From Desulfobacterales bacterium (lineage in GTDB: Bacteria > Desulfobacterota > Desulfobacteria > Desulfobacterales > 4be13): 12,017 bases of DNA. The notes beneath the pieces are model-generated. The model saw nothing but the letters and a program-made list of their open reading frames with translations, ran no database searches and was not told the origin of the DNA. Position 1 is the first letter of the stretch. Every line of letters starts with the position of its first letter. A program made the position numbers and the translations under genes. The DNA is taken from the NCBI GenBank assembly GCA_029934695.1, contig JAOZLU010000068.1, positions 1 through 12,017 on the forward strand, in the 5' to 3' direction. Positions 6,523 through 12,017 of this stretch are shown here, piece after piece.

Positions 6523-7800
6523 TCATTTCTTCAACGCCCTGATTTCTCTTTTCAATTCTTCGATCTGGGCCCGCAGTTCCTCAATTTGGGATTGCTGTTC
6601 CTTGATGGCCTCCGCCAGCACCGGCGTCAGCTTTTCATAAGAAACTGCTTTGTAGCCGTTATCGTCTGTGTTCACAAGTTCGGGGAACACCGACTCGACC
6701 TCCTGGGCAATGAGACCGATCTGCATCCCTTTGGTAAATCCCATATCAGGATATTTGTATGTTTTCCACTCATAACTGACGCCCCTGAGCCGGGATATTT
6801 TCTGCAAAGCATTTTGAATCGGCATAATGTTTTTTTTCCAGCGGACATCAGAACTTTCCCAAAAACCTGTGGCATAAGCGTTTCCTGCCACATATAAGCT
6901 GTAGCTTCCGATATTGGCGGTGTTGATGCCGAGGCTCCCGTTCACTGTTAAAATATCGTTGTCAAATTCTCCGTAAATCAGCGGCCTGTCGCCGCCTGAA
7001 TTGTCAATATAAAGTCTGTTCGAACCGGTTTCCCTCTGTCCTGCAAAGTAGCCGATGAAAACATTGTCTGTTCCTTCTGTGTTCTCATGGCCGGCATTGT
7101 ACCCGATGAAGGTGTTCCTGCTGCCTGTGATGTTTTTGTAGCCGGCATTATGTCCGATAAAGGTGTTCAGATTCCCAAGCCCTGTGGAACCGTTCCCTTT
7201 ATTATCATGCCCTGCATAGCAGCCCAGAAACGTGTTTCCCGTTCCTGTATTGTTCACGCCGGCACCGGCTCCCAAAAATGTATTGTCCCCGTCACTTGCC
7301 AGCACTGTCTCTCCGTCAATTTTGTATGCATCGCCTGTGTTGACAGCACCGTCCACATCAAGTCTGTGGTTCGGACTCACCGTGCCAATGCCGACGTTGC
7401 CATCTGTGTAATAGGCGTCGCTGCCATTCAGATCAAAAGCAGGCTCACCCGGGTCTCCTTTCTGTCCTTTGACTGCCAGGATATTCCATAAGTCCCCCGG
7501 AGGTGCGTCAGATTCCGAGGATGTATGAAGCTGAACACATATATAGCTTGATCCCTCATACTGAACTGCATCGTATTTTCTGTACTCTTCACCTTTTTCC
7601 CAACTGCCTCTCCATACAATGATGTAAGAAACAGACTGCTCAGACTTAATGCCTGCTGTCACCTGCAATGCATGGACAGCTTCTGTGAGGCCGATTTTCC
7701 CATCACGGTCAGCATCACCCAGAATGCCTGCGGCCAGTGTTCCGGTAAGGCATAAGGAAGATAACATCATCCATGCTGTGAATATAACAGACCTTTTCAT
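6523..7800 (-). CDS. Secreted modular surface protein with S74 autochaperone
   Basis: A 425-residue protein, likely exported: basic N-terminus, hydrophobic core and a plausible cleavage site near LAAG (22-25). Next comes a dockerin/EF-hand-like calcium loop, DADRDGKIGLTE (29-40), with all acidic positions filled. Then come a chitin-binding-type-3-like Trp/Tyr module (about 63-108), a short collagen-like KGQKGDPGEP (111-120), and a NVGIGTVSPNHRLDV strand (135-149). About five head repeats of roughly 17 residues (NTFIGYNAGHENTEG type, 173-254) resemble trimeric fibre heads. The C-terminus (about 312-425) is a Peptidase_S74 intramolecular chaperone: SSDVRWKKNI with the S317/D318 pair, IGLIAQEVESVFPELV (361-376) and a terminal heptad coiled coil (about 393-425). 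In characterised S74 proteins this domain drives trimer folding and then cuts itself off before the Ser. A self-processed surface fibre or adhesin is inferred; it could also be of phage tail-fibre origin, but no phage genes adjoin. A GGGGGAAG site precedes the ATG. Confidence 0.9.
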   Translation of the reverse strand: MKRSVIFTAWMMLSSLCLTGTLAAGILGDADRDGKIGLTEAVHALQVTAGIKSEQSVSYIIVWRGSWEKGEEYRKYDAVQYEGSSYICVQLHTSSESDAPPGDLWNILAVKGQKGDPGEPAFDLNGSDAYYTDGNVGIGTVSPNHRLDVDGAVNTGDAYKIDGETVLASDGDNTFLGAGAGVNNTGTGNTFLGCYAGHDNKGNGSTGLGNLNTFIGHNAGYKNITGSRNTFIGYNAGHENTEGTDNVFIGYFAGQRETGSNRLYIDNSGGDRPLIYGEFDNDILTVNGSLGINTANIGSYSLYVAGNAYATGFWESSDVRWKKNIMPIQNALQKISRLRGVSYEWKTYKYPDMGFTKGMQIGLIAQEVESVFPELVNTDDNGYKAVSYEKLTPVLAEAIKEQQSQIEELRAQIEELKREIRALKK

Positions 7801-7855
7801 AACTTCCCCCTGTTTCCCGAAGGATTGATTTGTGAATTGTGAACAGGTTAATTTA

Positions 7856-7988
7856 ATTCACCATTCACCATTCACCATTCACCATTCACCATTCACCATT
7901 CACCATTCATAATTCACAATTCACAATTCACCATTCATAATTCACAATTCATAATTCATAATTCATAATTCATAATTCATAATTCATC
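7856..7988. repeat. Heptanucleotide tandem array, 19 units
   Basis: Nineteen contiguous 7-bp units of form attca + two bases. Seven perfect attcacc units come first, then mixed attcata/attcaca/attcacc, then five consecutive attcata and a final attcatc. The array fills most of the gap between the U32 gene and the S74 gene, ending two bases from the U32 stop codon (7990-7992). The block structure, with runs of identical variants, suggests expansion by slippage or unequal exchange. Confidence 0.95.
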
Positions 7989-7989
7989 A

Positions 7990-10056
7990 TTAAAGAAGGT
8001 TTAAGTCCCAGTTCCATATACCGGGCCTTTTTTTCAGCGTTACCGTTTTGGGTAAAGGCTCAATAAGGTGGACAAATATGCTGTAACCTGCTTTGTGAAG
8101 TGTATTTTTTTTTGCCTTTATATCCAGTTCCCAATTGGGATAAATGTATGTATTGGACGCGTATTGCCTGATCCATGCCTGCTCGCCTCTGGGACTGGCA
8201 AACGGCATATCTGTTTTCAGGTTTTCCGGAAGAATACGGGAAATACACAGGGGCCAGTTACCCGAAATCACGATCCCCAAAGGCAGGGGGCTGTGTTTTG
8301 GCAATTGCAGATAATCTCTGCCGCCAAGTTCCGGGCTGACAATAACACCTGAAAAGCCCATATCCGACATTGTGCGGACGGCCAATGTATTGGCTATGTT
8401 GCAAAATGGTCCGGCCCAGAGATTCAGACCTTTTTCCCTGTTCTGTCCCGGGATGAAAAAAAAAGCCATCTGCCAAGGGGAGTTCAGCACAAAATTCCGT
8501 GCCCCTTTTTTAAGTGTAAGATCAATCAGTGTTTTCCATTTTTTTTCCTCGTCGGGCCATATCACCGGAGGCAGCCACCACCAGATTTTGGATACCGGAA
8601 TCTTTGACAGGCTTTTTGCAGATTCCGAAGATAGCCATATCCCGGATCTGTCCCCGAGTCTCTCCCCCCGGGTATTTCGTTTTACATGAACTTCAAAACA
8701 GACCGGATTTTTTTTAAAAATACCTGTGTTTTTGTATTTACCGGGAAGCCTGGCATGAAAATCAGAGGGGGCAACTTGCGGAGTCTGCTTTTTGACGCGT
8801 TCCGTCTCAAGTCCGGATATCATTTCTTCAAGCGTTTTTTCCAATCTGTCTGTGAGAAAGACCGGTGCATCTTTCGGGGGAGGGGTCCGGGAAGAAAATT
8901 TCAGATTCAGGCGTCCCTTTTTGGGGACATATTTACTGACCTTTTGAATACAGTGCCATGATTTATCCTCGTACCCGATGCGTAGCACGTCACCGGATAA
9001 AAGCTCCTCCCGGGGGATAAGACAGGGAGCCTGTTTTACAATTTTCACTCTTCCCACAAGGAGTCCGGAACCGGTTTGTCCGTTGATGTCAACAGGATTC
9101 CAGGGCCTTTGGGGCAGGAAATAATAGTGCGTTCCTGTCCGGCCCAATGCCTGACTGAGGAGTTCCATTGCTGTTTTCTTCATTTGGGTATCGCCTCCGT
9201 GATCCCTTAATATACGGTATGCCTTAACTGTGTAAAAAACATAATGGGGGCCTTTTTTACGGCCTTCGATTTTCCATGCCCTCACCTTGGGAACAGCGAG
9301 AAGTGCCTTGACCAGAACATCCAGACACAAATCCTGGCAGGAAAAAAACCTTTTGTGTCCCCTCTCTTTTCCAATTTTATTTCCGGACTTGAGCCTGTCC
9401 CGTTCTCTCTCATAGTCTGATTTTGGAGCAGGGGTGTAAAGTCTTCGGCATGGCTGCACACACCTCCCCCGGAGTCCGCTTTTCCCACCCATATAACTGC
9501 TCCAGTAGCACCTTCCGGATACGCCATAGCAGAGGGCGCCATGTATGAATACTTCCAGGTCCAGATTCGGGGGGCAGGCCTGGGACATGGCCTTTATTTC
9601 GTCAATCCCAAGTTCTCTGGGGATAACCACACGGGTGATCCTGTGCCTGAAGCTTTCCCCGATCAGCTTCAATGCTGTGGGAAAGCTTGCCGCAGCCAGC
9701 GTTGACAGATGAATTTCGCCTGAGAAACCAGTTTGTTCGGCCAATTGTAAAAGGGCAGTGTCCTGAATAATCAGCGCGTCCGGTTTTACCCATCGGTTAA
9801 GCTGATCCAGAAGCTTTCCGGCCATCTCCGAATCACCCGGTTTCATCAGTGAGTTCAGGGCAATATAAACCTCTGTGCCTCTGTCATGAGCCAGTTGCGT
9901 CAGAGGGGCCAGTTCTTCTATGGAAAAATTTTTAGCTTCCATGCGCGCGGAAAAACTTTTCAGCCCGCAGTAAACAGCGTCGGCTCCGGCTGCCAATGCT
10001 GCCAAAAAAGAATCCTTGTTTCCGGCCGGGGCCAGAATTAAAGGGCCATGTGTCAT
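7990..10056 (-). CDS. U32 family protein (RlhA/TrhP/UbiU-like)
   Basis: A 688-residue member of the U32 'collagenase-like' family. Characterised relatives are iron-sulfur proteins in RNA hydroxylation (RlhA, TrhP) or O2-independent ubiquinone hydroxylation (UbiU/UbiV). The N-terminal strand LILAPAGNKDSFLAALAAGADAVYCG (6-31) and the core LEVFIHGALCYGVSGRCYW (167-185) are typical. GRCVQPCRRLY (197-207), SCQDLC (239-244) and KIEGRKKGPHYVFYTVKAYR (262-281) follow. Cysteines 176, 183, 199 and 240 have nearly the spacing of the four cluster ligands reported for UbiU; C203 and C244 are extra. The long C-terminal half resembles RlhA-sized members in length, so RNA modification is the favoured inference, though the exact substrate cannot be read from sequence. 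The ATG fits the family N-terminus, but no Shine-Dalgarno precedes it: the preceding 40 bases are an A/T-rich heptanucleotide array. Another array touches the stop. Confidence 0.9.
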   Translation of the reverse strand: MTHGPLILAPAGNKDSFLAALAAGADAVYCGLKSFSARMEAKNFSIEELAPLTQLAHDRGTEVYIALNSLMKPGDSEMAGKLLDQLNRWVKPDALIIQDTALLQLAEQTGFSGEIHLSTLAAASFPTALKLIGESFRHRITRVVIPRELGIDEIKAMSQACPPNLDLEVFIHGALCYGVSGRCYWSSYMGGKSGLRGRCVQPCRRLYTPAPKSDYERERDRLKSGNKIGKERGHKRFFSCQDLCLDVLVKALLAVPKVRAWKIEGRKKGPHYVFYTVKAYRILRDHGGDTQMKKTAMELLSQALGRTGTHYYFLPQRPWNPVDINGQTGSGLLVGRVKIVKQAPCLIPREELLSGDVLRIGYEDKSWHCIQKVSKYVPKKGRLNLKFSSRTPPPKDAPVFLTDRLEKTLEEMISGLETERVKKQTPQVAPSDFHARLPGKYKNTGIFKKNPVCFEVHVKRNTRGERLGDRSGIWLSSESAKSLSKIPVSKIWWWLPPVIWPDEEKKWKTLIDLTLKKGARNFVLNSPWQMAFFFIPGQNREKGLNLWAGPFCNIANTLAVRTMSDMGFSGVIVSPELGGRDYLQLPKHSPLPLGIVISGNWPLCISRILPENLKTDMPFASPRGEQAWIRQYASNTYIYPNWELDIKAKKNTLHKAGYSIFVHLIEPLPKTVTLKKRPGIWNWDLNLL

Positions 10057-10093
10057 TTGTGATTTATTTGTAATTTGTAATTTGTGATTTGTA
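10055..10093. repeat. Heptanucleotide array over the U32 start codon
   Basis: Units atttgtg or atttgta lie at 10055-10061, 10066-10072, 10073-10079, 10080-10086 and 10087-10093, with a 4-base interruption (attt) at 10062-10065. The first unit overlaps the U32 start codon (10054-10056), so the array occupies the place where a ribosome binding site would be. Confidence 0.8.
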
Positions 10094-10241
10094 ATTTTAT
10101 TTCACAGGCCCGTGCCGTTCTGAACTGTAATAATTTGCCCTTCTGGAGACCGTATAATAAAATTGGGATACTTTGAAAATCCCCTGATTAATATAAAAAC
10201 TTTAAAACACATTATTTACTAAAAAACAACAAAAGAAGCAA

Positions 10242-10257
10242 TATTTGTTCGGGTACT
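10242..10257 (+). repeat. Motif A, copy 2
   Basis: tatttgttcgggtact matches the motif at 2591-2606 in 15 of 16 positions. As there, it precedes motif B and a plus-strand gene. Confidence 0.5.
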
Positions 10258-10308
10258 GTGAAAATTCTGCTGGACATTCAAAGTTTGCAGTTCCATTAAA
10301 TGTTGCAA

Positions 10309-10379
10309 TGCCTAAACGCGGCAAAAGCCATAAACGAAGGCGATGGTTTGATTCGATGGCAAATCATTGCTGATAGGCA
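10309..10379. other. Possible structured RNA or nested inverted repeats
   Basis: Three nested stems share one axis: TGCCTA (10309-10314) with TAGGCA (10374-10379); GCCAT (10327-10331) with ATGGC (10356-10360); AAAC (10332-10335) with GTTT (10346-10349). The stems are short and could be chance. No known riboswitch consensus fits. If transcribed, direction is unknown, because the candidate promoter at 10414 lies downstream of it. Confidence 0.2.
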
Positions 10380-10413
10380 ACCGGTCTAAAAAATATTCAA
10401 AATATCTATTTTC

Positions 10414-10442
10414 TTGACAAAGGCGATCAGTTACTCTAGTAC
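10414..10442 (+). promoter_or_regulatory. Candidate sigma-70 promoter
   Basis: A perfect TTGACA (10414-10419) is followed after 17 bases by TAGTAC (10437-10442), a weak -10 match that keeps the first TA and one further A. It points toward the Lar-DUF4388 gene, about 160 bases upstream of its ATG, which would give a leader of about 155 bases carrying motif B and an inverted repeat. The -35 and spacing are good and the -10 is poor. Confidence 0.3.
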
Positions 10443-10459
10443 AGCAACTTACACAAGTT

Positions 10460-10476
10460 CCTGATTATAACGGATT
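10460..10476 (+). repeat. Motif B, copy 2
   Basis: cctgattataacggatt matches 2748-2764 (cctgattctaacggatt) in 16 of 17 positions. Copy 1 is the outer arm of the large palindrome before the SH3 gene. Confidence 0.6.
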
Positions 10477-10488
10477 TAGGGAACCCTG

Positions 10489-10554
10489 TTAAACTTGAAT
10501 TCAAACCTGAGCGTGAATCCTGATGTGAACATTCATTTACGAGTTCAAGTTTAA
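10489..10554. repeat. 11-bp inverted repeat in leader of Lar-DUF4388 gene
   Basis: Perfect arms ttaaacttgaa (10489-10499) and ttcaagtttaa (10544-10554) enclose 44 bases. The repeat lies directly downstream of motif B and 47 bases before the ATG at 10602. It could be a leader hairpin or a protein-binding dyad, or the remaining arms of the same element family as at 2744-2923. Confidence 0.5.
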
Positions 10555-10601
10555 GTCCAAATAAGGAAATCAGGCAGTAATTGGTTCGCAAAGGTACAGA
10601 T

Positions 10602-11342
10602 ATGACTTATGTGGTAAAGGAATTTAAGCCCTGTCCTTTTTGTGGCAGGATTTGGATGCTGGTTGATCCGTATCCTGACGGAACTTTTGCAGTTCGTTGT
10701 CCATGTGGTGCTAGTGGTCCTAAAAAAAACTCCAAACAGGAGTCAATAAAAGCTTGGAATACCAGGGGGCAGCACTTGTTCTGGAATCCGTTCCGGCTTT
10801 TAATTCGATTTCCAAAAGATGTGGATTTTAACGGGAATATCGGCTCATTGGATTTTGTCACCATCCTGCAAATGTTATCATCGGGGGACAAGACCGGTAT
10901 TCTTCAGGTGGCCCGGGGCTATACAAAAACCGCTATCTGTTTTAAAGATGGTAATATTATCGCTGCAACGGACAGTAACGGGCTCAGACTGGGGCAGATC
11001 CTCTACAGGAACGGAGTGGTTTCATACGAAAAGCTGCGGACCGCTTTAAAAATGGCAAAAAAATCCAATAAAATGATCGGTGAAGTCCTTCTGCTTATGG
11101 GATATGTAGATGAGGGAATGCTGAAAAACGTGATATATCAGCAGGTTCAGGAAGCAGTGATGGAGCTTTTTTTCTGTAAGGAAGGTTATTTTGAATATAG
11201 GGACTGCGTTGTTGATTTTGATGAGCAAGGCACCACGGAAATCAATACAATGGAAATCATCATGGAATCCGCTCTGAAGTTGGATGAATGGGATGAACTC
11301 AGACGGGAAAAGAATTGTTCATCCCGAATCATCAGCCCCTGA
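10602..11342 (+). CDS. Lar-like zinc ribbon fused to DUF4388
   Basis: A 246-residue cytoplasmic protein. Residues 8-55 resemble the Lar-type restriction-alleviation zinc ribbon of phages and prophages: KPCPFCGR (C11, C14), VRCPCGASGP (C33, C35) and IKAWNTR (49-55). The second cysteine pair is spaced C-x-C, tighter than the usual C-x2-C. Residues about 74-125 are a DUF4388 (PatA N-terminal-like) domain, FNGNIGSLDFVTILQMLSSG followed by KTAICFKDGNIIAA. The part from LRLGQILYRNGVVSYEKLRTAL to about 200 fits the helical extension seen in many DUF4388 proteins (GEVLLLMGYVDEGMLKNVI). DUF4388 proteins occur in delta-proteobacterial signalling and motility regulation, but no biochemical function is firmly known. 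The ATG at 10602 has AAGG seven bases upstream and is preferred over an in-frame TTG at 10581. It is convergent with the stress-protein gene, 17 bases apart. A signalling adaptor role is inferred. Confidence 0.83.
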   Translation: MTYVVKEFKPCPFCGRIWMLVDPYPDGTFAVRCPCGASGPKKNSKQESIKAWNTRGQHLFWNPFRLLIRFPKDVDFNGNIGSLDFVTILQMLSSGDKTGILQVARGYTKTAICFKDGNIIAATDSNGLRLGQILYRNGVVSYEKLRTALKMAKKSNKMIGEVLLLMGYVDEGMLKNVIYQQVQEAVMELFFCKEGYFEYRDCVVDFDEQGTTEINTMEIIMESALKLDEWDELRREKNCSSRIISP

Positions 11343-11359
11343 AACCTGTTCAGAGGATT

Positions 11360-11848
11360 TTATGAAACACGTTTTTTTAAACTTTTTGTGTGCTTTTCGT
11401 CCCTGTAAGAAAGAATTGGAACCGGTGAACGGCGGAATATTTTTTCCGCCACAGAACCGAGGATCACATATTCCAAATTTGTATGCCCTTTGGGACCCAT
11501 TACCATCATATCCACATCTTCTTTTTCCACAATATTCAATAATTCATTAATGGGGTTTCCGACTTTGAAAATAGTACGGATTCTTTCTGGCGGAAAGGAA
11601 GATTTTTTTATGATATCATTTACAATCTGCTTTCTTTCTTCCGTGACCCCTTGGAGATAACGATCACCATCCACTTCATATCCCATTGATACAATGCTTT
11701 CAACAGCTTTTATATCGCGTGAATTGATGATATTTGCAATAATCAGTTCTGCATTCAGGCTTGTCGCCAGTTTTGCCGCATAATTGAACACCCTTTCCGT
11801 ATATCCTGAAGGCGCAATTGCTACCAGTATTTTTTTGATTTCATCCAT
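11360..11848 (-). CDS. Universal stress protein (UspA family)
   Basis: A 162-residue single UspA domain: beta strand IKKILVAIAPSGYTERVF (4-21), helix AAKLATSLNAELIIANI (24-40), the linker helix, FKVGNPINELLNIVEKEDVDMMVMG (94-118), and the ATP-binding loop GPKGHTNLEYVILGS (118-132). That loop fits G-x2-G-x9-G-S, so the protein belongs to the nucleotide-binding class. The first strand, however, has Ala12 where ATP-binding members usually have an Asp (VAxDxS becomes VAIAPS), so adenine recognition may be altered. It probably forms a cytoplasmic homodimer. An AAGGA site precedes the ATG. The gene is not part of an operon here and is convergent with the DUF4388 gene. Confidence 0.93.
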   Translation of the reverse strand: MDEIKKILVAIAPSGYTERVFNYAAKLATSLNAELIIANIINSRDIKAVESIVSMGYEVDGDRYLQGVTEERKQIVNDIIKKSSFPPERIRTIFKVGNPINELLNIVEKEDVDMMVMGPKGHTNLEYVILGSVAEKIFRRSPVPILSYRDEKHTKSLKKRVS

Positions 11849-11932
11849 AAATCATTTCCTTTCAAAATGGTCATTTGGAACCACGAGCAAATAACTGTTC
11901 GGTGCCCGGTGAGATCAGACTTCGGCGAGATC

Positions 11933-12010
11933 CATGCCGGACGGGATTTTTCATGCCGGACCCATGCCGGACGGGATTTGCAATCCCGTCCGCAACATTT
12001 TTTTCATGCC
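11933..12010. repeat. Dispersed hairpin repeat with partial left-half copies
   Basis: The full unit has an 11-bp stem, cggacgggatt (11968-11978) and aatcccgtccg (11982-11992), with loop tgc. Partial copies starting catgccgg lie at 11933 and 11952, and catgcc recurs at 12005. It is the reverse complement of the 3937-4043 hairpin apart from three substitutions over 35 bases. Two of these fall opposite each other in the stem and keep it paired. It lies upstream of the stress-protein gene. Confidence 0.85.
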
Positions 12011-12017
12011 GCCCTTC

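Larger units (their letters stand above)
10094..10413. other. Non-coding region between U32 and Lar-DUF4388 genes
   Basis: About 320 bases between divergently transcribed genes, with no convincing coding frame. It contains motif A copy 2 and a nested inverted-repeat structure at 10309-10379, both listed separately. The promoter of the U32 gene should lie here on the minus strand, but I could not identify it. Confidence 0.5.

Noticed and set aside
7856..7988. Regular repeats considered as a CRISPR array
   Set aside because: Units are contiguous 7-mers without spacers, and no cas genes are present.
10307..10385. Resemblance to a GEMM (c-di-GMP/cGAMP) riboswitch, with GGCAAAAGCC and a later ACCGGTCTAA
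   Set aside because: The conserved core order and the second-stem tetraloop-receptor arrangement are missing, and the element lies upstream of the candidate promoter.
10581..10601. TTG start for the Lar-DUF4388 protein
   Set aside because: The ATG at 10602 has a well-spaced AAGG and begins right before the zinc ribbon.

Overview
The window looks like a chromosomal stretch of a Desulfobacterota bacterium, most likely Desulfobacterales. This is an inference from the mix of families, not a database result. Supporting families are SiaB/SiaC partner-switch proteins next to a class III nucleotide cyclase, an MJ0042-type zinc ribbon fused to a Ser/Thr kinase with a Cache sensor, a DUF4388 protein, a U32 (iron-sulfur) protein and a surface S74 autochaperone protein. 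Intergenic DNA is AT-rich and unusually full of small repeats. No rRNA, tRNA, CRISPR array or transposase gene was seen.

Layout. (1) 1-2133, minus strand: a signalling operon siaB - siaC - class III adenylate/guanylate cyclase, whose last codons run into a heptanucleotide repeat array. (2) 2134-2959: about 800 bases without a convincing gene, holding a roughly 180-bp palindromic element. (3) 2960-3907, plus strand: an exported or membrane-anchored protein with two SH3 domains and an AMIN-like domain. (4) 3908-4049: a tandemly duplicated 54-bp hairpin unit between convergent genes. (5) 4050-10056, minus strand: U32 family protein, then a secreted S74 autochaperone surface protein, then a Ser/Thr kinase with a C-terminal Cache sensor. 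These three are separated by heptanucleotide arrays. (6) 10057-10601: about 500 bases of non-coding DNA sharing two motifs, in the same order, with region 2. (7) 10602-11342, plus strand: a Lar-like zinc ribbon fused to DUF4388. (8) 11360-11848, minus strand: a universal stress protein. (9) 11849-12017: another copy of the hairpin repeat found in region 4.

How the genes may work together. SiaB (GHKL kinase) and SiaC (its phosphoacceptor) are known in Pseudomonas to control the diguanylate cyclase SiaD. Here the gene in the SiaD position encodes a class III cyclase with a complete catalytic set, so the same switch may control cAMP (or cGMP) instead of c-di-GMP. No SiaA phosphatase is in the window. 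The Cache kinase is a second sensor module for external ligands. The S74 and SH3/AMIN proteins are envelope or surface proteins.

The most distinctive DNA-level feature is five short tandem arrays, all with a 7-bp period but with unrelated unit sequences. Four begin or end within 20 bases of a stop codon and the fifth covers the start codon of the U32 gene.
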